A stretch of 64,000 nt of DNA from JBCCQH01 sp039024435 (GCA_039024435.1 JBCCQH010000004.1:1-64000); one strand, 5' to 3'; counted from the first letter of the stretch, positions 16,780 to 26,677 are shown. Made by a program: numbers and translations. Notes: generated from the sequence alone by a model not told the origin.

Positions 16780-19571
16780 AACTCATCTACAACGACCAGA
16801 TTCGCCGTCCTTTGCGGGGGGCTTTCCTGCGGGGCTCGGACCCGGGGGAATGGCTCCGGGAAGTTTGTGGCTGGGGGATTCCGGCGGACACTTTGGAATG
16901 CTACGTGGTGCCGGAATCGATCCGCTCGGTGGCTCCGGTCGGCCTCTTCGTTGTGTTTGGCCGACAAGCCCCGGATACGAGTGCGGTGTTGCAACCCTAC
17001 GGCAGCATCGGGGAGCGGCTGTTCCTTCCGCTGGCCAGTGATATATTTCCCGCCTTGTTGCCGCAGGAGATTGAGCGGAACTTTGTCTGGGAGCGGCAGT
17101 TGTTCCATCCGGTGATCGGCCTGGTGGGCTTTGGCACAGAGGATCGCCTGGATCCGGCGGCATTGCTGGAGTTTCCCGCTTCTCCCAAGCGCGATTGGAG
17201 CCGAGCGCTGCCCGGCAATGCTCCGGCTCCGCCGTTGCGCAATATTTCGGTGCTACGTCCTCCCGTGGAGCACCTCATTCAGGACGTCACCGGTATTGGG
17301 GACAAATCGTTGGAGGAGATGTTCGGGAAAAGTTCGGATTCTGGAGGCCAGAGCGGAAGCGGCGGTGGTATCTGGGGGGCGCTGAACCGGGCACTTGAAG
17401 GTTTTGCCGGGCAGGATGCGGGTGAGGAAGAGAGCAGCGGCTTCCTGGGCAAGGTACAGGGCTGGCTCAAGAAAAAAGCCGATGACCTGGAAGATCGGCG
17501 CCGGCAGGAATTGGACCGCTTGATGGACCTCTTTGAGCGGGATCCGGAAGCAGCACTGCGGTATGCCATTCCCCTGGGGGGTAAATACCGCAACCGGGGC
17601 CAGGCGTCGCCTTCCGACACCTTGGGCCCACGCAGCCCGAACTTCGATCTGGGGTCCATCAAAGGGGGAGAAGCGGAGGATTTCTGGAACGTCACGGGGT
17701 ACTACGAAAAGCTCCGGCAGCGCTACCTGGAAGCGGCCAATGCGGAGCTGGCGGCGGGCAAATACCGCCGGGCCGCTTACATCCACGCGCAACTGCTGGG
17801 CGATTTGCCCACCGCCGCCAATATCCTAGAGCAAGGGAAATTCTTCCGGGAAGCGGCGGCAATTTACCGGGAACATCTGAATGACAAGCCCCGGGCGGCT
17901 CGCTGTCTGGAGGAAGGGGGCTTATTGCTGGAGGCGATTGACCTGTATATCGAGCTCAAGCAGCGGGAAAAAGCGGCCGACCTCTACGGGGTACTTTGCC
18001 AGCAGGACAAAGCGGACGTGCTCTACCAAACTTGCGCGGACCTGGCAGTTCAGCGGCGTGATTACCTGGATGCAGGGCGGCTGTACCGCAATAAAATGGA
18101 ACGTCCGGAGAAGGCCTTGGAGGTACTTTGGCGCGGTTGGGAGTTGGATCAGCAATCTGAGCGCTGCCTGGACCAGTACCTCGATCTGTACGAAGTGCTG
18201 GAAAAAGGCCCCCTGGGCCAGCGCTTGGAAAAAATCTACCGGACCGGATTACCGCCGACGCGGGAAGATGCTTTTTTCCGGATTTTGGTGCAGCGGCGAG
18301 GACAAGTTGCGGGCAAAAACGCTGCGGATGACCGGGAGCGCATGAATGACGTTGCGCTGGAAATCATGAGCCAACAAGCGGAACGCGGAAAGTTTGACGC
18401 CCTGAAACGCATGGCCCATTTTGTCACTGGGGATCGCTTGGTGGAGCCGGACACCCGTCGGTACCGCAATTGGTACCAAAATCGGCCCCGAGCGGGGGGG
18501 AATCACGAAACAATCACGGTGGGCGAGCGGCGGAGCATTCAGTTGGACGCGCGGGTGCGCTGGCACGATGCGGTAGGCTTTCGGGATGGATTTCTGGCGA
18601 TTGGAACCCGGAGCCACGGCAAGGAACTGTACCTGTGCCGGGTGTCTTGGGACGGATACGCCGAGAAGCGGGTGCTCCAGCAAAACTTCAATTGGGAAGA
18701 TTGCCGGCTGATTTATCGCTACGGTTCGGAGGCCGTCTACCTGGACCTTAGGGGCAATGCGCTGGCGGAACCGGTGGTTTTCCGGCCGGCCGGCGACTTT
18801 GCCGGACAGCTTCTGGTGACCAACTGCCCGGGGGCAGGGGATGCTCTGGCCGGTGGGGTGATGCCGGACGGTAGCTACCGTGAGCTCACCAATGATGGGC
18901 CGGTTTCCATGCTGAAACGCTACGATTACCGGGGCGTCCACCGGGATGCCCACCCGATTTGCTGGCATGCGACTTTTCAGCAGTTCCAAGTCGCCACCTA
19001 CGTTGCAGAACGCCGCCTGCACGGCTGGCGGGACAAGGTGGTTTTTGCGAGTGGCCCGTTTGTTTTACACGGAGGGCACCGCTCCGGATCGATTGGGTTG
19101 CATTGCGAAGCGCTCGATTTGCAGGAAGCGGGGGAGGAATCTCCGACCTTTGCCCTCGCCTATTTTCCCGCGGCCGGTGAACGAAGCGTGGAAAAATCGG
19201 ACTCTCCGCAGAGTCGAATCATGGCGGTAAATCCGTACTGCAAGCGAATGCAAATTGCGGTGGTCACCGAGGAAGGCGATCTGCTGGTCCGGGACGCAGC
19301 GCAGATGGAACTGGAAGGCACGGTAGCTCATGAATGGACAGAAACGAAGCTTGCGGTTACGGACCTGATCTTTCTGCCGGGGGATTTTCTGCTGGTGGCC
19401 AGCGAGCACACCGTGCAGGTATACGATTTGAAGCCAGAGTACCCGAATCTGGTGCTTGCGGAGACCCTGGAAGGAAAGATTGCGGCGGTCATGCCCACCG
19501 ATTTTCGCTGCCAGATTGCCGCCCTGCTGATGGATGGGGAACTGAAAGTATGGGATTTTGACCGATATTGA
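16770..19571 (+). CDS. Helical-repeat and beta-propeller protein closing the bpX operon
   Basis: A 933-residue protein. Residues 1-180 are a globular beta-rich N-terminus. Residues 184-220 form a Ser/Gly/acidic linker, followed by a charged helix (WLKKKADDLEDRRRQELD). From about 311 to 500 there are TPR-like helical hairpins (AANAELAAGKYRRAAYIHAQL, shown in outline; DLYIELKQREKAADLYGVL). Residues 584-930 are a WD-like propeller ending LLMDGELKVWDF. Solenoid plus propeller is a scaffold or coat-like layout, fitting the propeller member of MoxR-vWA ternary systems. No signal peptide is seen. It is the last gene of the operon; the next gene is metF after 213 bases. Confidence 0.75.
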   Translation: MLLKLIYNDQIRRPLRGAFLRGSDPGEWLREVCGWGIPADTLECYVVPESIRSVAPVGLFVVFGRQAPDTSAVLQPYGSIGERLFLPLASDIFPALLPQEIERNFVWERQLFHPVIGLVGFGTEDRLDPAALLEFPASPKRDWSRALPGNAPAPPLRNISVLRPPVEHLIQDVTGIGDKSLEEMFGKSSDSGGQSGSGGGIWGALNRALEGFAGQDAGEEESSGFLGKVQGWLKKKADDLEDRRRQELDRLMDLFERDPEAALRYAIPLGGKYRNRGQASPSDTLGPRSPNFDLGSIKGGEAEDFWNVTGYYEKLRQRYLEAANAELAAGKYRRAAYIHAQLLGDLPTAANILEQGKFFREAAAIYREHLNDKPRAARCLEEGGLLLEAIDLYIELKQREKAADLYGVLCQQDKADVLYQTCADLAVQRRDYLDAGRLYRNKMERPEKALEVLWRGWELDQQSERCLDQYLDLYEVLEKGPLGQRLEKIYRTGLPPTREDAFFRILVQRRGQVAGKNAADDRERMNDVALEIMSQQAERGKFDALKRMAHFVTGDRLVEPDTRRYRNWYQNRPRAGGNHETITVGERRSIQLDARVRWHDAVGFRDGFLAIGTRSHGKELYLCRVSWDGYAEKRVLQQNFNWEDCRLIYRYGSEAVYLDLRGNALAEPVVFRPAGDFAGQLLVTNCPGAGDALAGGVMPDGSYRELTNDGPVSMLKRYDYRGVHRDAHPICWHATFQQFQVATYVAERRLHGWRDKVVFASGPFVLHGGHRSGSIGLHCEALDLQEAGEESPTFALAYFPAAGERSVEKSDSPQSRIMAVNPYCKRMQIAVVTEEGDLLVRDAAQMELEGTVAHEWTETKLAVTDLIFLPGDFLLVASEHTVQVYDLKPEYPNLVLAETLEGKIAAVMPTDFRCQIAALLMDGELKVWDFDRY

Positions 19572-19735
19572 AGAATTATCTACAATCTGTCGTCGCCGAA
19601 TAATATTTCCCTGCATATTGTGATTTGGCTCGGATCATGGGAAAATGCAGGAATTTAGATCGGTTTCTGGGTTCGAAGAGAGATTCCGCAAAAAGAAGCC
19701 CCGGTGGAGGGGCAGTTCTATCTTGCAGTACTGGG

Positions 19736-19766
19736 TTTTCTTTTTGCCGCTATCGGCCTATTTTTG
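19736..19766 (+). promoter_or_regulatory. Candidate Bacteroidota promoter of metF
   Basis: TTTT (19736-19739), a 19-base spacer, then TATTTTTG (19759-19766), matching TTTG-N19-TAnnTTTG with one mismatch. The metF start is 18 bases downstream. I see no SAM riboswitch in the leader. Confidence 0.5.
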
Positions 19767-19784
19767 CACTGACCGAAAAGAAAT

Positions 19785-20741
19785 ATGAAAGTATCTGAAC
19801 ACCTGGACCGCGCTAAGAATCCCATGATTTCCGTCGAAATCATTCCGCCGAAGCGGGGGAGAAGTGCGCAAAAGATCCACGATGCCATTGAGTCGATCAA
19901 GCCTTACAATCCACCCTTCGTCGACGTGACCAGCCACAGTGCCGAGGTAATTTGGGAGGAAATGAAAGACGGTACCTGGAAACGCCGGGTCAAACGCAAA
20001 AGCCCCGGTACATTCGGCCTTTGTGCTGCGATCAAATACAAATTTGAGATTGATCCCGTTCCCCATATCCTCTGCAATGGATTTACCCGGGAAGAAACGG
20101 AAGATGCCCTCATTGAGCTGAATTACCTCGGAATCGAAAATATTCTCGCGATCCGCGGCGATGCCAAAATGAAAAAGCCGGTGGCAGAGGGTCGCTCCGT
20201 TAACAATTACGCCGGGGATTTGGTCCAGCAGATCCGGGACATGAACCAGGGCAAATACCTCGGGGATATGATCGATGCGGCGCCCACAAATTTCTGCGTC
20301 GGGGTGTCATATTATCCGGAGAAGCATTTCGAAGCACCGAACCTCAAGTTTGACATGCAGATCCTCAAGCAAAAGCAGGATCACGGTGCAGAGTACGGCG
20401 TTTCGCAGATGTTTTTCAACAATCAGGTCTATCACGATTTCTCCGCCAACGCCAAAGAAATGGGCATCACGCTTCCGCTGATTCCCGGTTTGAAAATCCT
20501 GACCACTCGGCGGCATTTAACGGTGATTCCGAGTATCTTCCACGTCGATCTGCCGGAAGAATTGACCGAGCGCCTTATGAAGGCGGACACCCGGGAAAAG
20601 GCCATCGATGTGGGGGTAGATTGGGCCTATCGACAAACCCTCGACCTTCTGGACAAGGGTGCTCCGCTGGTGCATTTCTACATCATGCAGAACACCAGCC
20701 CTTTTATCAAGCTGATGAAAAAACTGAAGAAGCACCTGTGA
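19785..20741 (+). CDS. metF: Methylenetetrahydrofolate reductase
   Basis: A 318-residue FAD-dependent TIM-barrel enzyme that reduces 5,10-methylene- to 5-methyl-tetrahydrofolate for methionine synthesis. Landmarks are the N-terminal SVEIIPPKRG (the family's glutamate in SxEffPP), FVDVTSHSA, HILCNGFTREE, NILAIRGD, FCVGVSYYPEKH and SQMFFNNQVY. The length is close to the usual bacterial size. It stands alone on the plus strand with its own likely promoter and forms the right border of the TerY-P/bpX block. The C-terminal PFIKLMKKLKKHL is slightly more basic than usual. Confidence 0.95.
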   Translation: MKVSEHLDRAKNPMISVEIIPPKRGRSAQKIHDAIESIKPYNPPFVDVTSHSAEVIWEEMKDGTWKRRVKRKSPGTFGLCAAIKYKFEIDPVPHILCNGFTREETEDALIELNYLGIENILAIRGDAKMKKPVAEGRSVNNYAGDLVQQIRDMNQGKYLGDMIDAAPTNFCVGVSYYPEKHFEAPNLKFDMQILKQKQDHGAEYGVSQMFFNNQVYHDFSANAKEMGITLPLIPGLKILTTRRHLTVIPSIFHVDLPEELTERLMKADTREKAIDVGVDWAYRQTLDLLDKGAPLVHFYIMQNTSPFIKLMKKLKKHL

Positions 20742-20934
20742 GGTAAGGGCGTTCCACCATTTGAACGTTAACGTATTGTAAACCAGCATGTGACGGCTAT
20801 TCCCGGGTGGATAGCCGGGCGTATCTTCGTACGAGTTGGCGTGAATTTTAATTGAACGCCGAACTTTTGTTTGGATATGTCGCGATTGTTCTGATTCTTT
20901 CCATTGGAATCAACACCCTTAAATCAATTATCGC

Positions 20935-23900
20935 ATGCTTAACAATTTAGGATTACTCCCTTCGTGGATGCGCACGCCTTCACGGAGCATTTGTCTCGGT
21001 TTACTTGCCGCTTGCATTTTGTGGTGGCCGACGGTTCAAGCCGCCAATCGAACTGCTGCTCCCCTGGGCGGAACCCCTTATCTGCTGCCTGGCGGGGATT
21101 TTGAGACGCCGGCTCTGCCTGCCTCCCCCGGCTTTCAGTACGGACCCTCCGGTTCCGCCTGGACCTTTTACAGTGGCGCTGGCTTTACCCGCAACAGTAC
21201 CGGGTTTACCGCCAGCAATCCGCCCGCGCCGCAGGGCGCGCAGGTTCTGTTTCTGCAAAATTACGGCCGCGCCAGTCAGTCGATTGACTTTGTTGCGGGC
21301 ACTTACACCTTTGAACTGAAAGCGGCCCAGCGGGGCAACTGGCAGAGTGCCAGTCAGACAATCGAATTGCGGATCGACGGGGCAACTGTGCAGAGCATCA
21401 CCCCCGCGGGAACCGCGTACCAGACCTTTGTTTCCGGCTCGGTGAACCTCAGCTCAGGGGCGCATACTGTGGAATTGCGGGGCATGGCGCCCTTCGGTTC
21501 GGACAACACCATATTCGTGGACGAATTTCGGGCCACCCGGGTGCGGGAGGTCCTGGTGAGCGGCTTCGAATCACCGGTGATCACGGCCCCGGGCGGCTTT
21601 CAGTACCAGCCTACGGGCGGTCCCTGGACCTTTACCAGCGGGAGCGGCCTGTCCAAGAATAGCACCGGGTTTACGGCGGCGAATCCACCCGCCCCCCAAG
21701 GCCAGCAGGTTCTTTTCCTGCAAGGGGGCGGAACCGCATCCCGGTCCGTCACCATTGCCCAAACGGGATTCTACCGGATCCGCTTCCAGGCGGCATTGCG
21801 GGGCAATAACCTGCCCGAAGTGAAAAACATCCGTGTGACATTTGCGGGCACGAAGGTGGGCGAATTCTCGCTGCCAAATTCGAATTACAACGAAATGGTG
21901 GCCCTGCCGCTGTACTTGAATCCGGGAACTTATACGCTGACCTTTACTGGGGTCAACCCCGTGGCGGGGGACCACACCGGACTGGTCGACGATGTGCGAC
22001 TGGAAATGATCCACGACTGGCAGGATGCCCAAGTATGGGGCGGATCGGTGCCCGGACCAAACGACGACGCTACGATTCCCAGCGGAAGTGCGGTCGGGTT
22101 GCGGGGCAATCTGAATCCGCGCAACCTCACGGTCGGAGGCGAACTGGTTGCGGCCCAGAACCAGGATGTGGACATTTCCACGAAATACATCATGGTTATG
22201 GGCACAGGATCGCGCCTGGACATCGGTCAGGACCTGGCACCTTACGAAAAGCAAGCCGATATCAGCCTGACGGGTACCCCCGCTGATCCTCAGATCGGGA
22301 TGATGGGCAGTAAGTTCATCGGGGCGATGGGCAACGCGCTGCTGAACCTGCACGGAGCGGAAAAGATCAGTTGGTCACGCCTCGGTGCCAACGCCTCGGC
22401 GGGGGCGAATTCGATCACCATGATGGAAGCAGTCGATTGGGAAGTGGGGGATGAAATTCTCATCGTTTCGAGCCGCAAGAATTGGAATGAGGCCGAAAAG
22501 CGGACCATCACCGCCGTCAGCGCAGGCGGGACGGTTCTGACCTTGAACCTGGCGCTGAACTATCCGCACATGGGAACGGTGAAGAATTACAGCGATGGCA
22601 CCCGCAACTGGACGGCGGACCTGCGGGCGGAAGTCGGGCTGTTAAGCCACAACATCCGCGTAGAAGGCGACAACCCAGGTGCCGCCGGATACGGTGGGCA
22701 CATCATGATCATGACCGGCTCCCGCGCCTACGTGGGCGGCATCGAGCTTTACAACATGGGCCAGAAAGCAATCCTCGGACGCTACCCCTTCCATTGGCAC
22801 TTGCTGGGAAACGTGGGCCAGGGCCAATATTTCAAGAATAGCTCGGTCCACCAGTCTTACAACCGCGCGGTGACCATTCACGGAACCGAAAGTGCTCTCG
22901 TCGAGAACAATTTTCTCTACGACCACATCGGGCACGGGGTCTTCCTGGAAGACGGCAGTGAGCGCTTCAACGTGATCCGCAAGAATGTGGGCTTGTTGAG
23001 CAAGCGTCCTGCGCCGGGGGAGGAGTTGACCCCTTCTGACAACCAGTTTAACCAGGTGCAAAACCGCACGCCTTCGACCTACTGGATTACCAATCCCCAG
23101 AATACCTTTGAGGACAATGTGGCGGCCGGAACTCAAGGAACGGCCTATTGGTTTGCCTTTCCCACCAGCCCAATGGGGGCCTCGGCATCCGATCCCCGAT
23201 TTTCGGGCTTGCAACCGCACAAACTGCCGCTGATCTCCTTCAAAGGCAATTCCGCCCACAGTTGCATGAGCGGGTTTGACATTTTCGACCAGCTCAATCC
23301 CGATCACTCGATCAAGACGAATTGGGGCTGGGATGAAGCAAGCGATCACCTCATGGAAAACTGCCTCTGGTACGCAAACGACCTCGCGCTTTACACCGGG
23401 ATCGGCATAGGTGGCCCCGTCGAAAATCTCAAGTTCCGCAACAATGTCTTCGTCGACAACAAGGTGGGCACCATGTTTGCCAGCTATTCCATCACCGAGA
23501 ATTCAGTTTTCGTCGCCAATTCGGGGGAAAATCTGTTTTCGGGCACGCGCTACGCCTACCGCGTCTACGACGGAGCGGGCCAGTCCATCAACAACCACTT
23601 TGTCGGTTGGGATGCTTCGAATGCCAGCTTCCTGCTCAATACCGGAGCGGCAATCAAACACCCGAATCACTACATGAACGGCAACACCTTTGATCCCGCG
23701 GGTCGGCCGCGCTGTGTCTTGCCCGACTTTGATGTCCCGCCCGGCTACGCCGGCGCGAATGATCCCACCCACCCGCGTTTCTGGTCCATCGTGCTGCGCG
23801 ACGTGGACGGCGGCATCAGTGGCACCGCAAATTCTTCCATTGTTTCAAACCAGCCCTGGCTGCTGGTGGGGGATGAAGAGCAGCCCGCAAACTGGACGCG

Positions 23901-25311
23901 AACCTACCGAAGCGATCACCAGTTTGCCTTGTCGCTGCTGAACTACAATTTGTCGCCCAATCAGAATCCAAACATCGTCGCGACCCGCAGTAAGCCCGGC
24001 ACCGCGACCGAGCGCGTATACTACATCAATGGCTTCAAGGAGCACCACCAATTGCCGGTCATCGTCAATGAGGGTTTCCAGTACAGCTACGAATACGAAG
24101 CACTGCCTTCCTCCCGGCGAGTGAATATGTACATGCGCGACGCTTTGCCGGGGGACGATTTTGTGGCCCGCTACGTCGATTTTGGCAAGCTGGGCGGGCT
24201 TTCGGTCTCTTCCTCGCTGGGTAGTATGACGGTTTACAGCTCGCTGGCGGCCTTGGAGTCGGGCAGCGCCCGCGGCTACTACCGGCAACCGAACGGCGAT
24301 CTTTACATCAAGGCAGTGGCCAACCAGCGTGACCAGGCATTTTACATCCAGTGGTCAAGCAATTTCAGCGTGGCCGCGATTGACTCGGACGGCGATGAAA
24401 TGCCCGACGGCGACGAAATGCTGGCTGCACGCAATCCCTTTGAAGCCAGCGATCTGGCGGCGGAGTTTAGCACAAATGGTGATTTTGAAAGCTGGACGGG
24501 CATTTCCAATATTTCGGGCGCCAGTGTAAGCGGGGGTTCGTTTTCGGGCACGGCGATCAACAACGGTGATGCCATTGTCACGAACAGCGCCTTCAACTTC
24601 AATTCGGATGAGGTCCCGCACCTGTTTGTGCGGATGCGGGCCTCCCGCAACACGACGGTTGAGTTTTTCTTTGCCACGGCGACCCAGCCGGGCTATTCGG
24701 GATCGCGCCGGGTTTCCGCGAGCTACACCGGCGGGGGAAACTGGCAGACCTTGACCTTCAACATGGATGCCCATGCGGACTGGAATGATACGGTCACCGA
24801 CCTGCGCCTGGACCCGGTATCCGGATTGAGCATCAACTTTGACGTGGACTGGATCCGCGCCGATTGCCAGGCGGCGGATGCGGACGGGGATGGGGTCTGC
24901 GACTTTACCGATATCTGTCCTGCGCTGGACGATCACCTGATCGGCACCGCGTGCAATGATGGCAATGCCTTCACGAGCAACGACACCTGGCGCTCAAATT
25001 GCACCTGTATGGGCGTCATGGGAATAGCCAAGGCGGCAGCGGGTGTTCAAACGGACCTCACGGAGCCGGGCATCCGCGTCTATCCCAATCCGGTGCGCGA
25101 CCGTTTGTTCATTGAATTGCCGGCCGAGGGAGATTGGGAATTGATCCGCCTGGTGGACCTACAGGGACGGATCCTGCGCACGGTGGATCTGGCATCCACC
25201 GTGCGGAAAGTCGAAATGGACCTTTCGGCCGGGGACATTGTCGCTGGCATCTACTTCCTGCAGATTCAAGGTGGGGGGGCGATGCAGCAAGTCAAGCTGG
25301 TCCGGATGTGA
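20935..25311 (+). CDS. Giant secreted G8-domain/beta-helix surface protein with T9SS tail
   Basis: A 1458-residue exported protein. After a signal-like N-terminus (cleavage near QAANR) come two copies of a roughly 160-residue beta-sandwich module (about 40-200 and 203-360; both hold SPGFQY- or GGFQY-type starts and NSTGFTA-NPPAPQG). A G8 domain follows (about 359-490, DAQVWGGSVPGPNDDATIPSG), then a right-handed beta-helix (about 560-960) with PFHWHLLGNVG, as in CEMIP/TMEM2 and fibrocystin-like proteins. Near the end are Ca-binding Asp-rich repeats (DSDGDEMPDGDE; ADADGDGVCDFTD), and the last 80 residues (YPNPVRDRLFIELP...) are a T9SS sorting domain. It probably binds or cleaves a polysaccharide; activity is inference. 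Confidence 0.88.
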   Translation: MLNNLGLLPSWMRTPSRSICLGLLAACILWWPTVQAANRTAAPLGGTPYLLPGGDFETPALPASPGFQYGPSGSAWTFYSGAGFTRNSTGFTASNPPAPQGAQVLFLQNYGRASQSIDFVAGTYTFELKAAQRGNWQSASQTIELRIDGATVQSITPAGTAYQTFVSGSVNLSSGAHTVELRGMAPFGSDNTIFVDEFRATRVREVLVSGFESPVITAPGGFQYQPTGGPWTFTSGSGLSKNSTGFTAANPPAPQGQQVLFLQGGGTASRSVTIAQTGFYRIRFQAALRGNNLPEVKNIRVTFAGTKVGEFSLPNSNYNEMVALPLYLNPGTYTLTFTGVNPVAGDHTGLVDDVRLEMIHDWQDAQVWGGSVPGPNDDATIPSGSAVGLRGNLNPRNLTVGGELVAAQNQDVDISTKYIMVMGTGSRLDIGQDLAPYEKQADISLTGTPADPQIGMMGSKFIGAMGNALLNLHGAEKISWSRLGANASAGANSITMMEAVDWEVGDEILIVSSRKNWNEAEKRTITAVSAGGTVLTLNLALNYPHMGTVKNYSDGTRNWTADLRAEVGLLSHNIRVEGDNPGAAGYGGHIMIMTGSRAYVGGIELYNMGQKAILGRYPFHWHLLGNVGQGQYFKNSSVHQSYNRAVTIHGTESALVENNFLYDHIGHGVFLEDGSERFNVIRKNVGLLSKRPAPGEELTPSDNQFNQVQNRTPSTYWITNPQNTFEDNVAAGTQGTAYWFAFPTSPMGASASDPRFSGLQPHKLPLISFKGNSAHSCMSGFDIFDQLNPDHSIKTNWGWDEASDHLMENCLWYANDLALYTGIGIGGPVENLKFRNNVFVDNKVGTMFASYSITENSVFVANSGENLFSGTRYAYRVYDGAGQSINNHFVGWDASNASFLLNTGAAIKHPNHYMNGNTFDPAGRPRCVLPDFDVPPGYAGANDPTHPRFWSIVLRDVDGGISGTANSSIVSNQPWLLVGDEEQPANWTRTYRSDHQFALSLLNYNLSPNQNPNIVATRSKPGTATERVYYINGFKEHHQLPVIVNEGFQYSYEYEALPSSRRVNMYMRDALPGDDFVARYVDFGKLGGLSVSSSLGSMTVYSSLAALESGSARGYYRQPNGDLYIKAVANQRDQAFYIQWSSNFSVAAIDSDGDEMPDGDEMLAARNPFEASDLAAEFSTNGDFESWTGISNISGASVSGGSFSGTAINNGDAIVTNSAFNFNSDEVPHLFVRMRASRNTTVEFFFATATQPGYSGSRRVSASYTGGGNWQTLTFNMDAHADWNDTVTDLRLDPVSGLSINFDVDWIRADCQAADADGDGVCDFTDICPALDDHLIGTACNDGNAFTSNDTWRSNCTCMGVMGIAKAAAGVQTDLTEPGIRVYPNPVRDRLFIELPAEGDWELIRLVDLQGRILRTVDLASTVRKVEMDLSAGDIVAGIYFLQIQGGGAMQQVKLVRM

Positions 25312-25327
25312 TCTGGCTGGCGTCTAC

Positions 25328-25362
25328 AAAAAAAATCCACGGGGGAGCCCCGTGGATTTTTT
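25328..25362. terminator. Bidirectional intrinsic terminator
   Basis: Arms AAAAATCCACGGGG and CCCCGTGGATTTTT around a short GAG-type loop, with A and T tracts on the two sides. It serves the G8 protein gene (plus) and the convergent hppD gene (minus). Confidence 0.85.
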
Positions 25363-25380
25363 TATGATCGAGAGTGGCAA

Positions 25381-26514
25381 TCAGAGGTTGCCCCGCAGTT
25401 CTTGCTCCCGTTCAATCGCTTCGAACAATGCCTTGAAATTGCCCTTGCCGAAAGACTGAGCGCCTTTGCGCTGAATGATTTCGAAGAACAGGGTGGGGCG
25501 GTCCTCCACCGGCTTGGTGAACAACTGCAACAGGTAGCCGTCCTCGTCCCGGTCGACCAAGATTCGGAGGTTGCGCAGGTCTTCCATGCGCTCTTCGATG
25601 TCCCCGACGCGCTCCAAAAGTGAGTCTCCGTAATAGCTGTCCGGGACTTCAAGAAATTCTATGCCCCGGCGGCGCAACTCGCTCACCGTAAATATAATAT
25701 CGTCGGTCGCAATGGCCACGTGCTGCACTCCGGCACCCTGGTAAAACTTGAGATATTCTTCGATCTGGCTTTGCTTGCGCCCCTCTGCCGGCTCATTGAT
25801 CGGGAACTTGACCCGCATGTTGCCGTTGCTCATGACCTTGCTCATCAGGGCAGTGTACTCGGTGCTGATATCCTGGTCGTCGAAGGAGATCAACTGCTCG
25901 AAGCCCATGACATTTTTGTAGAAGTTGCACCACTCGTCCATTTCGCCCCAGCCGACATTGCCCACGCAGTGATCGACGTATTTCAGGCCGACTTGGGTTG
26001 GGTTATAATTGCTCTCCCATTTTTTGAAGCCGGGCATGAATGGGCCGTGGTAATTGCTGCGATCAACAAATAGGTGTACCGTATCGCCGTAGGTGTGGAT
26101 TCCCGATAGGGTGACGCTGCCGTGTTCGTCGGTGATGGTCTTGGGTTCCAGATAAGGCTTTGCGCCGCGCTGGGTGGTTTCTTGAAAGGCCGATTCCGCA
26201 TCTTCGACCATCAGAGCGAGCACTTTTATTCCGTCGCCGTGCTGTCGCAGGTGGTCGTTGATCTCGTGATCGGGGTAAAGCGGGGTGGTGAGCACGATGC
26301 GGACCCGGTCCTGAACGAGTGCATAGGAAGCGCGGTCGCGGACGCCGGTTTCGGGGCCCGCGTACGCCAGAGTTTGAAATCCAAAGGCGGTGCGGTAAAA
26401 GTGAGCGGCTTGTTTGGCATTGCCCACCCAGAATTCAATGTAATCGGTGCCGTACAGCGGCAAGAAATCCTTGGTTTCCTGGGGGCGGTCGTAGGTATTG
26501 GTTCCAGTAGACAT
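25381..26514 (-). CDS. hppD: 4-hydroxyphenylpyruvate dioxygenase
   Basis: A 377-residue Fe(II) enzyme that converts 4-hydroxyphenylpyruvate to homogentisate in tyrosine degradation. Two vicinal-oxygen-chelate domains are seen; the C-terminal one carries the iron ligands H182 (YVDHCVGN), H265 (GVQHVAIAT) and E345 (LFFEIIQRKG). The C-terminal helix with GKGNFKALFEAIEREQ closes the active site. It lies 163 bases downstream of hmgA on the same strand, so the two steps of the pathway are probably co-transcribed. Length and motifs are normal. Confidence 0.96.
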   Translation of the reverse strand: MSTGTNTYDRPQETKDFLPLYGTDYIEFWVGNAKQAAHFYRTAFGFQTLAYAGPETGVRDRASYALVQDRVRIVLTTPLYPDHEINDHLRQHGDGIKVLALMVEDAESAFQETTQRGAKPYLEPKTITDEHGSVTLSGIHTYGDTVHLFVDRSNYHGPFMPGFKKWESNYNPTQVGLKYVDHCVGNVGWGEMDEWCNFYKNVMGFEQLISFDDQDISTEYTALMSKVMSNGNMRVKFPINEPAEGRKQSQIEEYLKFYQGAGVQHVAIATDDIIFTVSELRRRGIEFLEVPDSYYGDSLLERVGDIEERMEDLRNLRILVDRDEDGYLLQLFTKPVEDRPTLFFEIIQRKGAQSFGKGNFKALFEAIEREQELRGNL

Positions 26515-26677
26515 GGTATTGTGTGGTTGAGTGGTGGAATGGAAAAAGGCAAGCGAGGCGGTGCGCAGTCAACTAGCGGACGGGCGTTACGGCGCACCTT
26601 TTCCAAACACCCACAGCCAGCAAACCGGGCCGGAAGTCAAGGAGGGATAGTATTGAATTTTGTGTTTCATCGAGAAA

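Noticed and set aside
19572..19784. SAM riboswitch upstream of metF
   Set aside because: The leader has no SAM-I or SAM-II core elements; only a promoter-like pair is evident.
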